This document shows, one piece after another, positions 16,638-25,375 of a DNA stretch of 64,000 nucleotides. The DNA is from Halobacteriales archaeon QS_4_69_34 (GTDB lineage Archaea > Halobacteriota > Halobacteria > Halobacteriales > Halococcaceae). The stretch covers positions 62,001 to 126,000 of the forward strand of contig PXRN01000009.1 of assembly GCA_003021045.1 (NCBI GenBank), given 5' to 3'. The notes beneath the pieces are model-generated. The model saw nothing but the letters and a program-made list of their open reading frames with translations. It did not search any database and was not told the DNA's origin. Position numbers and translations under genes: made by a program. Position 1 is the first letter of the stretch, and every line of letters begins with the position of its first letter.

Positions 16638-17963
16638 ATGAAAGACGGCGAGCGCGAGCGCTCCGATGCGGGTCGATCGGCCGGTGGGCGAGCGGGCGTG
16701 GGGACCCGATGTGTCCACGCGGGGTTCGAGCCCGACCGGACGGGCGCGAGCGTCCCGCCGATCCACCAGACGACCTCCTACGCCTTCGAGAGCGCCGAGC
16801 AGGCGGCCGATCTCTATGCGTTGGACGCGGAGGGCGACGTCTACTCGCGGATCTCCAATCCCACGGTGCGGGCGCTCGAACGCCGGCTCGCCGCCCTCGA
16901 AGGGGGCACGGGTGCGCTCGCTACCGCCTCGGGGATGGCCGCGCTCGATGCCGCCACCCTCGTGCTCGCCGAGGCCGGGGACAACGTCGTGACCGCGGCG
17001 TCGATCTACGGGGGAACCCACGCCTACCTCACCCACACCGCGGGCCGGCGGGGGATCGAGGCGCGATTCGTCGACACGCTCGACTACGGGGGGTACGAGG
17101 AAGCGATCGACGACCGGACGGCCTACGTCCACTGTGAGACGGTCGGCAACCCCGCGCTCGTCGTCCCCGATATCGAACGGCTCGGCGCGATCGCCCACGA
17201 GCACGGCGTGCCCCTCCTCGTGGACAACACGTTCGCGACGCCCGCGCTCTGCCGGCCGCTCGAACGCGGTGCCGACCTCGTCTGGGAGTCGACGACCAAG
17301 TGGATCCACGGCTCGGGAACCACCGTGGGGGGTGCGCTGATCGACGGCGGTTCGTTCCCGTGGGCGGAGTATCCCGAGAGGTACCCCGAGGTCGGCGGTC
17401 CGAACCCCGCCTTCCACGGCACGAATTTCACTACTAGGTTCGGCGAGCACGCGTTCGCTCGTGCCGCCCGCCAGCGCGGGGCTCGGAGCCTCGGGGGCGG
17501 CCAGTCGCCCTTCGACGCGTGGACCACCCTCCAGGGGCTCGAGACGCTCCACCTCCGGATGGAGCGCCACTGCGAGAACGCCCTCCGGGTGGCGGAGTTC
17601 CTCGACGATCACCCGGACGTGGCGTGGGTGGCCTACCCCGGGCTCGAAAGCCACGAGACACACGCGAACGCCCGCGAGTACCTCGACGGCGGGTTCGGGG
17701 GGATGATCGCGTTCGGGCTGGAGGGGGGCTACGAGGCCGGCAAACGCTTCTGTGAGGACGTCGAGCTGGCGACCTTCCTGGCGAACGTCGGCGACGCGAA
17801 GACGCTCGTCATCCACCCGGCGAGCACGACCCACGCACAGCTCAGTGAGGAAGAACAGCGCGCCTCCGGCGTGACGCCCGACCTCGTGCGACTATCGGTC
17901 GGTATCGAGGACGCCGCCGACGTCCTCGCCGACGTCGAGAGTGCCATCCAGCATGGACGTTGA
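16638..17963 (+). CDS. metY: O-acetylhomoserine sulfhydrylase (aminocarboxypropyltransferase)
   Basis: PLP enzyme that makes homocysteine from O-acetylhomoserine and sulfide. The 441-residue protein has the Cys/Met-metabolism family motifs: [20 protein letters not shown] near residue 23, [20 protein letters not shown] near residue 69, [20 protein letters not shown] near residue 195, the PLP-lysine region [20 protein letters not shown] near residue 217, and [20 protein letters not shown] near residue 381. The C-terminal length is that of MetY rather than shorter MetB/MetC. The 3' end overlaps metX by 11 nt; metX makes its substrate. A 246-nt spacer lies upstream, with an AT-rich ATAGATAGG-type stretch just before the start. 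Confidence 0.94.
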   Translation: MKDGERERSDAGRSAGGRAGVGTRCVHAGFEPDRTGASVPPIHQTTSYAFESAEQAADLYALDAEGDVYSRISNPTVRALERRLAALEGGTGALATASGMAALDAATLVLAEAGDNVVTAASIYGGTHAYLTHTAGRRGIEARFVDTLDYGGYEEAIDDRTAYVHCETVGNPALVVPDIERLGAIAHEHGVPLLVDNTFATPALCRPLERGADLVWESTTKWIHGSGTTVGGALIDGGSFPWAEYPERYPEVGGPNPAFHGTNFTTRFGEHAFARAARQRGARSLGGGQSPFDAWTTLQGLETLHLRMERHCENALRVAEFLDDHPDVAWVAYPGLESHETHANAREYLDGGFGGMIAFGLEGGYEAGKRFCEDVELATFLANVGDAKTLVIHPASTTHAQLSEEEQRASGVTPDLVRLSVGIEDAADVLADVESAIQHGR

Positions 17964-19242
17964 GCGCGACACGGTCTCGCTCGGCGAGTTCCGCTTCGAG
18001 TGTGGCGAGTCGGTTCCGAACCTGGAGATCGCCTACGAGACCTACGGGGAGTTCACCGGGGACAACGCGGTGCTGGTCTGTCACGCGCTCACCGGCAGCG
18101 CCCACGTCGCTGGCGTCACGCGAGGGGTGGGGCGCTCGCGCGGCGGAGGCAGCGAATCGAGTGGTGGAGGCGGCGAGTCGGGGGATGCGGATCGACAGCG
18201 GGCCGGCACCGTCGGGCAGGCCCGCGCGTGGTGGGACGACGTGGTGGGTCCCGGGAAAGCGATCGACACGACCGAGTACTTCGTGGTGTGTGCGAACGTC
18301 CCCGGCTCCTGTTATGGCTCGACGGGCCCATCGAGCGTCCACCCAGAGACGGGCGAGCCCTACGGCACCGACTTCCCCGCGGTCACGGTCGAGGACTGGA
18401 CGCGCGCCCAGCGCCGGCTGCTCGACGAGCTCGGTATTCCGGGCTTGCACGCCGCCGTCGGCGGCTCGGTCGGCGGGATGAACGCGATCGAGTGGGCCAA
18501 GCGCCACCCCGATCACGTCGAGCGCGTCGTCGCAGTGGCGGCGGCCCCGCGGCTCGACCCCCAGAGTCTGGCGCTCGACGGCATCGCCCGCCGGGCGATC
18601 ACGACCGACACGAACTGGGACGGCGGGGACTACTACGGCCCTGAGCACCCGAACCCCGACGACGGGCTCGCGCTCGCGCGCCAGCTCGGTCACGTGATGT
18701 ACCTCTCGAAGGACTCGATGGCCCGGAAGTTCGGCCGTCGCGCCGCGGGTCGGGACACCGCCCGCGATGCCTTCCCGGCCGATCCCGCGGCGGGCTTTTT
18801 CCCCTACCGCGACGTCGAGTCCTACCTCGACTACCAGTCACGGAGCTTCGTCGAGCGCTTCGACGCCAACAGCTACCTCTATCTCACCCGGGCGATGGAC
18901 AACTACGACCTCGCGGCGGGCTACGAGGGAGACGTGGCCGCGCTCGCGGCGTTCGACGGCGCGGCGCTCTGTCTGTCGTTCACCGGTGACTGGCATTTCA
19001 CCACCCAGCAGTCCGAGGCCCTCGCCGAAGCGTTCCGCGCGTCGGGGACGCCCACGGCCCACCACGTCGTCGACTCCGAGCACGGCCACGACGCCTTCCT
19101 CGTCGAGCCCGAGCACGTCGGTCCGCCCCTCGCGGACTTCCTCGCCGAGGGCGTCGACGGCCGCGCGGTGACGGACACCCGCGAGGAGGAGCGCGACGCC
19201 GAGGCGTTCGCGCCCGTCCACACCAGCCTGTTCGGCGACTGA
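17953..19242 (+). CDS. metX: Homoserine O-acetyltransferase
   Basis: Acetylates homoserine with acetyl-CoA, first committed step to methionine. Alpha/beta-hydrolase fold of 429 residues: [20 protein letters not shown] near residue 14, [17 protein letters not shown] near residue 37, the nucleophile elbow in [20 protein letters not shown] near residue 173, [15 protein letters not shown] near residue 340 and the catalytic His region [19 protein letters not shown] near residue 373. A Ser/Gly-rich insertion ([20 protein letters not shown], about residues 59-85) lies early in the domain. The ATG at 17953 lies inside the metY end, so the pair is surely one operon. Confidence 0.94.
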   Translation: MDVERDTVSLGEFRFECGESVPNLEIAYETYGEFTGDNAVLVCHALTGSAHVAGVTRGVGRSRGGGSESSGGGGESGDADRQRAGTVGQARAWWDDVVGPGKAIDTTEYFVVCANVPGSCYGSTGPSSVHPETGEPYGTDFPAVTVEDWTRAQRRLLDELGIPGLHAAVGGSVGGMNAIEWAKRHPDHVERVVAVAAAPRLDPQSLALDGIARRAITTDTNWDGGDYYGPEHPNPDDGLALARQLGHVMYLSKDSMARKFGRRAAGRDTARDAFPADPAAGFFPYRDVESYLDYQSRSFVERFDANSYLYLTRAMDNYDLAAGYEGDVAALAAFDGAALCLSFTGDWHFTTQQSEALAEAFRASGTPTAHHVVDSEHGHDAFLVEPEHVGPPLADFLAEGVDGRAVTDTREEERDAEAFAPVHTSLFGD

Positions 19243-19339
19243 CGCGGCGGTCGAGTGCGCCCGGAAGTCGTCCGGGGAGAGCGCGAGAGGGTGTCCGCGG
19301 AACGGCGCGGTGTGGAGTAGTGCGGAGCGGCCGGTGCGG

Positions 19340-19510
19340 TCGGCGCGTCGATGGACGACGCGTCACGCTCGTGCGAGGGATGGCTGAGCGAGGGCCGTGG
19401 TGTGGCTGCAGTGCGGTGGCCCGAACGAAGGAATCAGTTGGGGACGCGTGGGCCGTGCGGTCGCGGCGCGGTCTCTCGTGTGTATCGGCACTCGCGGTTC
19501 GCCTCTCGCT
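19340..19510 (-). repeat. Dispersed intergenic repeat family 1, copy 2
   Basis: Lies in the 502-nt gene-free stretch 19243-19744. On the minus strand the core (about 19463-19503) reads CGCGAGTGCCGATACACACG then AGAGACCGCGCCGCG. Downstream blocks in the same order as copy 1 include GCACGGCCCACGCGTCCCCA, TCGGGCCACCGCACTGCAGC and CTCGCTCAGCCATCCCTCGC. The remainder of the stretch (19511-19744) holds only the region upstream of the amphi-Trp gene and no recognisable gene. Confidence 0.7.
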
Positions 19511-19744
19511 TCCACTCACGTCCACGCCAGTGTAAACGAGCGAATCGGCCGAGGACGCTCGCGAGCCTGCGGTCGCGGTCTACGATGTGGCCTCTCGGAC
19601 ACACACTGACGTTCTCAGCCCTGCCACCTCGCTCCACGGCACCCACGATCGGTGCGGTTCGAGCGAACCGGCGACAGACGGACGAGAGCAGGTGGTCGGG
19701 AGACCGTAGAACTATAGCCCCCACGGGCCTACCGACGCGGCGAT

Positions 19745-19987
19745 ATGGCGACAGACGAGATCTCGAACGAGGACGAAGTCTCCCGCGGGGAGGCCGCCGA
19801 CCGGCTCGAGGCCGTCGCACAGGCGCTGCGCACCGACGACGAGATCGACTTCAAGGCGGGCAACAAGACCGTCACGTTCTCGCCGCCGGATTCGATCAGC
19901 TACAAGGTCGCCGTCCGCGAGGAGTCCTCGATCCTCCGCAGCCGCCGGGAGACCGCCGAGGTCACGCTCAGCTGGCGGCCCGAGTAG
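19745..19987 (+). CDS. Amphi-Trp domain-containing protein
   Basis: An 80-residue protein matching the small amphi-Trp family common in haloarchaea. It has an N-terminal helical part (VSRGEAADRLEAVAQALRTD), then strand segments EIDFKAGNKTVTFSPPDSIS, YKVAVREESS and a C-terminal VTLSWRPE carrying the conserved Trp. Function is not known. No signal or membrane segment is present. Confidence 0.8.
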   Translation: MATDEISNEDEVSRGEAADRLEAVAQALRTDDEIDFKAGNKTVTFSPPDSISYKVAVREESSILRSRRETAEVTLSWRPE

Positions 19988-20021
19988 CGACCGACGGCCG
20001 ATCCAGTTCGGTTCGGTCAGT

Positions 20022-20657
20022 TCACAGCACGCCGCGTGTCTCGAACAGCTCCCGGAGTTCGGCCATCGACCCGACGACGGCGTCGCAGTGGGGCTCGACG
20101 GCGGACTTGGGCTCGTAGCCGACGGCCAGCCCCGCGACGCGGAGCATCGGGAGGTCGTTCGCGCCGTCGCCGACTGCGACGGTGTCTCCGAGGTCGGCGC
20201 CGGCGTTGCCCGCCACGGCCCGGAGCGCGTCGTCTTTCGTGCCCTCGATCAACGGGCCGGTGACCGCGCCGGTGAGCGCCTCGCCCTCGAAGTCGAGCTC
20301 GTTTGCAACCACGGTGTCGACGGCGACTTCCTCGCGCGTGAGGGCGTGCTCGACGCCGCGGCCGAACCCCCCTGTCAGGACGGCCGTGGCGACGCCAGCC
20401 GCGGCCAGCGCGCGGAGGAGGTCGATCACGCCGGGGCGCAGCTCGACGGCGTCGAACGCCGCGCGCACCTCCGCGGCGGCCAGCCCGTCGAGCAGCGCGC
20501 ACCGCTCGCGGAGGCTTCTCTCGTAGTCGATCTCGTCGTTCATCGCCCGTTCGGTGATCGCCTCCATCTCGGCGGCCACGCCACAGCGCTCGCCGAGCAG
20601 GACGGTCATCTCCGAGTCGCTGAGCGTGCCGTCGAAGTCGAACGCGACCAGGGTCAC
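20022..20657 (-). CDS. serB: Phosphoserine phosphatase (HAD superfamily)
   Basis: Predicted to release serine from phosphoserine, last step of serine synthesis. The 211-residue HAD protein has motif I VAFDFDGTLSDSEMTVLLGE at the N-terminus, motif II AVLTGGFGRGVEHAL near residue 94, a Lys in GTKDDAL near residue 143 and motif IV VAVGDGANDLPMLRVAGLAV near residue 160. The nucleophile-plus-2 Asp is present. The GTG at 20657 is the start because it directly precedes motif I. Upstream in-frame sequence is low-quality, and TTGAAG-like bases about 25-30 nt upstream could be its promoter. Related HAD phosphatases cannot be fully excluded. Confidence 0.85.
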   Translation of the reverse strand: MTLVAFDFDGTLSDSEMTVLLGERCGVAAEMEAITERAMNDEIDYERSLRERCALLDGLAAAEVRAAFDAVELRPGVIDLLRALAAAGVATAVLTGGFGRGVEHALTREEVAVDTVVANELDFEGEALTGAVTGPLIEGTKDDALRAVAGNAGADLGDTVAVGDGANDLPMLRVAGLAVGYEPKSAVEPHCDAVVGSMAELRELFETRGVL

Positions 20658-21064
20658 GGGCCGGTGTTCGCGGCGGAGGGCTTCAAGACCTCGATTTTCC
20701 GCAGCGACGCGAGCACGTCGTCTCCATGGCTCCCGTATCGGTTCGCACGTCACGGGCGGGCCGGCCGACCGAAACGACGTAGCGAGGTCCGTGGATGCCG
20801 AGCCGAGCGATGCGGCGAGGGCCTGAGCTAGGTCGAACGACGCGGCGAGCGCTGCGAGTGTCGATAGCCGAGCGACCGCACCGCTGCGCGCCATCCACAC
20901 CGTGTTCACGCGGGCCTGAGCGGCGGTCGTCGCCTGCTCGTTTCCGTCTCCCGAACTGGTGGCCGACCGATCGAGGGCGGCCGCCGTCGATCGATTCCGC
21001 GAGGGGTCGGCGTAGGTAGCGCCGGATCGGGAGCACGGGACCCGCCGGCGGACCGGATCCGCCG
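20658..21064. other. Gene-free stretch between serB and secD
   Basis: About 407 nt without a convincing gene on either strand. Open frames here show no family match or plausible start context. No member of either repeat family and no strong inverted repeat stands out. Confidence 0.6.
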
Positions 21065-22789
21065 TCAGTCCTCGGTGATCAGGTTCCGGAGCACGTCGCC
21101 GTAGGCCGGGCGCGTGATCAGGACGCCGATGAGCACGCCGACGATGGTGACGATGGCGAACCCGCGGAGATCGCCCAGCGAGAGCACCGCGAGCGGGGCC
21201 ATCGCCAGCACCGTCGTCGCTGCGGCCGCGCCGATGACCCAGAACGCCTTCCGGAAGCGGCTCTTGAACACCCGCCCCGTGCGGACGTCGTTCTGGAGGA
21301 TCTCGTCGGCGATGATCACGAGGTCGTCGACGCCGGTGCCGATGACGGCGATGAACCCGGCGATGTGGGACAGATCGAGCGCGAGCCCTACGGCGGCGGC
21401 AAAGCCCAAGAGGATGACCACCTCCGAGAGCGCCGTGACGACCATCGGCGCGGCGACCTTGGGCTCGCGGTAGCGGATGAACACCGTTATCGCCACCGCG
21501 AAGACGGCGATCACCCCCGTGACGAGCGAGAACGTCTTGAACTCCGAGGCGAGGCTCGGCAGGATGTACTGGGTGGTTCCCTCCCCTTGGACGTCGAGCG
21601 GGGCCGGCAGCGCCCCCGCCTGGAGGTCGATCCGGAGCTGCTGGGCCTCCGAGAAGTTCGTCGCCGAGGTCTGGTAGGCGGGATCGCGCACGAAATCACC
21701 GTTCCGGAACGACTGGGCGAGGTCCTGTCGAACGCCGGCCGAGTAGACGACCCCGCCGTCGCGGACGGTCAGCAGACAGTGACCCGGAGCCTGTCCGAAC
21801 CGACAGGTGCTCGCGTTGTTCGGGTCGGCGAAGCCGTAGCGGCGCATCGCCTCCTGGAAGTCGGTCGCCGCGTCGGCGGTCAGCGTCACCGGGACGACCG
21901 GCTGGCCGTTCCGGTCGCGCGTGACCGGCGAGATGTCCCCGAACGCCTGCTGGTCGGGGAGGACCGTCACGTTACAGAGGGCGGTGCCGCCCTGCTGGCT
22001 TGTGCCGCCGCTCCCGTTCGCCGTCGCGGTGGCGGCGCTTCGGTTCGCCGTCGTGGTGACGGTGCTTCCGTTCGCCGTCGCGTTCGCCCCGCCGGTGGCG
22101 TTGTCCGCCCCCTGGCCGATCGGGCCCTGACAGTAGTCCGGTTTCGGTCGCTCGACGGGGAAGGAAGCGACGGTTTGGACGCGTCCCTGATCGCCGATGC
22201 GGTCGAGCACCGTCGAGCGGTTCTGGTTGGGAACCTCGACGAGGATGAAGGTCCGGCCGGTCCCCGAGACGGTCTGGACCGTCGCGCCCGAGAGCCCGGA
22301 CGCGCTCAGCTTGTTCTGGAGCACCTGCACGGCCTGATCGAGGGTGGCCCGGGTGACGCCCTGGCGGATGCCGTCGGCCTGCGCGTCGAGGCCGGCGGCT
22401 TGCAGGGCGTTCGCGAACTCCTGTTGGGTGACGTTCCGGGAGAAGACCTCGACGGTGCCCGCACTTCCGTTGCCCGGTCGGGCCTGGACGTCGCCCGTCG
22501 TGAGTCCGAACTCCTCGGCGACCGCGCGCGTGACGTTCCCGTCGTTTCGCTGCGTGACGTTGACGTCCTCGGCGGTCAGCCCGACCAGCGGCGCGCGGAC
22601 CCGCGTCCCACCCGAGAGGTCGAGCCCGTACTGGAGGTTCGTGAGCCCGGCCGCGCCCGTCCCGTTGTCCGCGCCGCCGTCCGGGCCGGCGTCCGCCCCG
22701 AGCGCCCCGACCGGCGCGAACAGGACGACGACGCTCGCCAGCACGAACACGACGAGCAGGCCGATCCGCCAGTTCTCCCGCCAGTTCAT
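21065..22789 (-). CDS. secD: Protein translocase subunit SecD
   Basis: Membrane subunit that works with SecF to assist Sec-dependent export. The 574-residue protein starts MNWRENWRIGLLVVFVLASV (first membrane helix), then LQYGLDLSGGTRVRAPLVGL near residue 52, the conserved SecD motif. A large extracytoplasmic P1 region follows, then five C-terminal helices: FSLVTGVIAVFAVAITVFIR, APMVVTALSEVVILLGFAAA, IAGFIAVIGTGVDDLVIIAD, AFWVIGAAAATTVLAMAPLA and GFAIVTIVGVLIGVLITRPA. The P1 region contains a Thr/Ala/Asn-rich stretch with repeated N-x-S/T sequons (about residues 228-265) and four cysteines. Its ATG overlaps the secF stop (ATGA). Confidence 0.95.
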   Translation of the reverse strand: MNWRENWRIGLLVVFVLASVVVLFAPVGALGADAGPDGGADNGTGAAGLTNLQYGLDLSGGTRVRAPLVGLTAEDVNVTQRNDGNVTRAVAEEFGLTTGDVQARPGNGSAGTVEVFSRNVTQQEFANALQAAGLDAQADGIRQGVTRATLDQAVQVLQNKLSASGLSGATVQTVSGTGRTFILVEVPNQNRSTVLDRIGDQGRVQTVASFPVERPKPDYCQGPIGQGADNATGGANATANGSTVTTTANRSAATATANGSGGTSQQGGTALCNVTVLPDQQAFGDISPVTRDRNGQPVVPVTLTADAATDFQEAMRRYGFADPNNASTCRFGQAPGHCLLTVRDGGVVYSAGVRQDLAQSFRNGDFVRDPAYQTSATNFSEAQQLRIDLQAGALPAPLDVQGEGTTQYILPSLASEFKTFSLVTGVIAVFAVAITVFIRYREPKVAAPMVVTALSEVVILLGFAAAVGLALDLSHIAGFIAVIGTGVDDLVIIADEILQNDVRTGRVFKSRFRKAFWVIGAAAATTVLAMAPLAVLSLGDLRGFAIVTIVGVLIGVLITRPAYGDVLRNLITED

Positions 22790-23649
22790 CGCGCGACCCC
22801 CTCGTAGACGTACCAACGGAGCAGGCTCATGTTGAGCAGGTAGGTGTTCATCAGGTCCGCGGTGAGACCCATCACGAGTACGAGTCCCACCTCCGGGAGC
22901 AGCGGGACGTTGAGGACCAGCGGGGAGGCGACGATCGTCATCACGGTCATGGCCGCGATCGAGGTCAGCGTCATCGTCACCCCCGTCCGCATCGCGCGGT
23001 AGGCGCTCTCGTAGAACCCGCCCGAACGCCGGAGGATGTGGTTGTTGAGCAGGATGTCCGAGTCGACGCTGTAGCCGATGAGCATCAGGAGCGCGGCTAC
23101 CGTCCCCAAGGAGAGCTCGATGCCCAGGAGGTTCATCAGCGCGAGCGGGATCACGATGTCCGAGAACGCGGAGACGACGATGGCGACCGAGGGGACGAAC
23201 GTCCGAAAGAGAACGAACGCGAGCAGGCTCATGCCGGCAAAGGCCGCGCCGATCCCGAGCAGGCCGAGCCGTTGGGTGTCCGCACCGAAGCTCGCCGACG
23301 TACCCCGGATCGACTCGACCTGGTAGCCGGCCGCCTCGGCGCTCGCCTGGATGGCCCCCGTGTCGGTCGACTGGAAGGTGACGATGTACGCGCCCTCGCC
23401 CCGGACCGGTCTGACCGACTCGGGTGTCGCGTCGAACGCGCCGGCGATCGCCGAACGGGAGGCGTCGGTCGTGATCTGGAGCTCGGTGCCGCCGGTGAAG
23501 ACGATGCCGGGCGTGACCGGAGCCCCGGTCGTCAGGTACCACCCCACGAGCACGAGAAGGGCCAGCGCGAGCACGACGAGGGGAACCGCCGCAAGCTGGC
23601 GGTTCGAGTACCGGGTGTAGTCGACCTCCGGTACGTCGAGTGCGGCCAT
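22786..23649 (-). CDS. secF: Protein translocase subunit SecF
   Basis: Partner of SecD in the accessory translocation complex. The 287-residue protein has an N-terminal helix (VVLALALLVLVGWYLTTGAP near residue 21), the motif VTPGIVFTGGTELQITT near residue 41, an external P1 domain, and C-terminal helices including LLGIGAAFAGMSLLAFVLF, IVIPLALMNLLGIELSLGTV and the conserved ALLMLIGYSVDSDILLNNHI near residue 188. The archaeal order is secF before secD, as here. The start at 23649 (MAALDVPEVDYTRY) is preferred over an in-frame ATG 15 codons upstream that adds a basic extension. Confidence 0.94.
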   Translation of the reverse strand: MAALDVPEVDYTRYSNRQLAAVPLVVLALALLVLVGWYLTTGAPVTPGIVFTGGTELQITTDASRSAIAGAFDATPESVRPVRGEGAYIVTFQSTDTGAIQASAEAAGYQVESIRGTSASFGADTQRLGLLGIGAAFAGMSLLAFVLFRTFVPSVAIVVSAFSDIVIPLALMNLLGIELSLGTVAALLMLIGYSVDSDILLNNHILRRSGGFYESAYRAMRTGVTMTLTSIAAMTVMTIVASPLVLNVPLLPEVGLVLVMGLTADLMNTYLLNMSLLRWYVYEGVAR

Positions 23650-23748
23650 GCCGTCGCGTGTGCGACGGCCTCGAATAAGCGTTCCCATCTCCACGGCCGA
23701 CGCACGTGGTTCACACGCCGTCTGCGAGCGGATCGAACCCGCGTCGGC

Positions 23749-24246
23749 TCACGGGAGGTAGCGGACGGACACCACACCGTCCTCGCTGGCGCGCACCGCG
23801 ACGCGGGCGACGCCCAGCCGCGCGGCGCGTTCGAGCGTCGCCTCGTCCGCCAGAACGTCCGCGACCGCTCGCTCGACCTGCCCGGACTCGACGGTGAGCA
23901 CGTGCAGCTCGCCCACCCCCGCCCGCTCCGCGACGGTGAGCTCGCCGACGCCCTGCTCGGCGGCGATCTCGCGCTCCTGGGCGGTCGGTGGCTCCGGGCT
24001 CCACTCGACCGTCGGCGATCGGCGCTCGTCGATCTCGACGATCCGCCACGCGACCGCCAGCGGCGGCTCGGGAGCGATCGTCGCGTCGAGCACCTCGCCC
24101 GCTTCGAGTGCTCGGTCCGCTTCGAGCGCCCCGCTCTCGACGCCGGGGTTCGAGGCCAGCGGGTGGGTCCGACCGTCCGCGACGTCCCGCAGGACGGCCG
24201 TCCTCTCGTCGGCGTGGGTCACGAGGAACGTTCCCGCCTCTTCCAT
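23749..24246 (-). CDS. DUF5812 family protein
   Basis: A 165-residue haloarchaeal protein of unknown function. It opens EEAGTFLVTHADERTAVLRD, continues with HPLASNPGVESGALEAD, VLDATIAPEPPLAVAWRIVE and PPTAQEREIAAEQGVGELTV, and ends LGVARVAVRASEDGVVSVRY. These segments match what I recall of DUF5812. No membrane segment is seen. It lies upstream of secF on the same strand, 99 nt away, and may share its transcript. Confidence 0.75.
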   Translation of the reverse strand: MEEAGTFLVTHADERTAVLRDVADGRTHPLASNPGVESGALEADRALEAGEVLDATIAPEPPLAVAWRIVEIDERRSPTVEWSPEPPTAQEREIAAEQGVGELTVAERAGVGELHVLTVESGQVERAVADVLADEATLERAARLGVARVAVRASEDGVVSVRYLP

Positions 24247-24394
24247 ACCCGGCGTCGGTCGCCGGGGCGGTTGTCGGTTTCGTCCGGGACCGCCGAGTAC
24301 GACCGTGACCGACAGCCGGCTCGGCGGTCGCCGATCCCGGTCGCCGGGCTGGAACGACGACGGGATGGACGGGCGGGGAACGCTCGGTGTCGCG

Positions 24395-24450
24395 GTGCGG
24401 TGGCGGCGCGGTCGCGGTCTCTCGTGTGCATCGGCACTCGCGGTCCACAC
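24395..24450 (-). repeat. Dispersed intergenic repeat family 1, copy 3
   Basis: Lies in the 368-nt gene-free stretch 24247-24614. On the minus strand it reads GGACCGCGAGTGCCGATGCA, CACGAGAGACCGCGACCGCG and CCGCCACCGCACCGCGACAC. The flanks conserved in other copies are weak here, so this may be a shorter or decayed copy. Nothing else recognisable is in the stretch. Confidence 0.65.
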
Positions 24451-24614
24451 CACAGTCCGACCCGAGACATCGAATCCGGTGTAGGAGAATGCTCCGGGAC
24501 GCGACGTGACACGGGCAGGTGCGATCGTGTCCGTCCCCGGGGCTCGCCGTCACGTCGTCAGCCTCTCCGAGCGCCACAGATCCCGTCGCCGCTGTCCGTC
24601 GAGCCCGTCGCCGG

Positions 24615-25259
24615 TCAGCGCGCGAGCCGGTGGGCGAGCCCGACGATCCCGGCGGCGAGCGCCGGGGGGAGCAGGCCGGCGAGCGGCGGCAGGCCGTACA
24701 GGAACGCGACGGTGGGTGCGAGCGCACCGCTGACGGGCTCCTGTTGGGCCGGCGGTACCGAGATCACGAGCCCGACGTAGAGCGCGCCGACGAACAGGTA
24801 GCCCGACAGCGCGAGCAGCGCGTCGTAGCGATCCCCGCTCTCCCCGTCGAGAGCGTTCGCGTCGTCGCTGGCGGTCCGGTGGCGGCGCGCGACCAGCAGG
24901 ACGGGCGCGAGCAACGGCCCGGCGGCGAGGAGTGCGACGACGACGTAGAACGCCCGCGAGAGCGTGAGCGACCCGCCGGCAGCGCCGGCCGTCGCGCCGA
25001 ACAGCACGACCAGCGCGAGCGCCATGAACAGCGCGATCAGGAGCACGGCGAGCCCGCCGAGGAGCACGTAGGAACGAAAGAGGGTCGAGGAGCTCGTCCG
25101 GAACGCGTAGGGAAACGCACCCGGCAGTCCGGCGTAGGCTCGCCCCCCCTCGCTACCGGCGGATCGGTCCGTCCCGTCCTCGCCGGGCGAGGTCCCCTCC
25201 CCGTCGGTATCGGCCGGCGGTGGATCGCCGTCTCCATCGGCGTCCGCCGTCTCGCCCAT
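24615..25259 (-). CDS. Multi-pass membrane protein, haloarchaeal hypothetical
   Basis: A 214-residue protein with an acidic, low-complexity N-terminus (about 40 residues of Asp/Gly/Pro/Glu) followed by four likely membrane helices. These are SYVLLGGLAVLLIALFMALA near residue 63, FYVVVALLAAGPLLAPVLLV near residue 103, SGYLFVGALYVGLVISVPP near residue 150 and LYGLPPLAGLLPPALAAGIV near residue 186. No enzyme motif is recognised. Start is ATG (complement of 25257-25259). The pgi gene is divergent. Confidence 0.7.
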   Translation of the reverse strand: MGETADADGDGDPPPADTDGEGTSPGEDGTDRSAGSEGGRAYAGLPGAFPYAFRTSSSTLFRSYVLLGGLAVLLIALFMALALVVLFGATAGAAGGSLTLSRAFYVVVALLAAGPLLAPVLLVARRHRTASDDANALDGESGDRYDALLALSGYLFVGALYVGLVISVPPAQQEPVSGALAPTVAFLYGLPPLAGLLPPALAAGIVGLAHRLAR

Positions 25260-25375
25260 GACTGCCCTTCGGGCGACGAGCGATTAACTCGTGCGGTCGC
25301 CGACGCTTTTCCCTCTCCTGCCCGGGCCCACCCGCAGGTGCGAACGGTTTTGTCCCGGGGCACGCCAGCACCACC

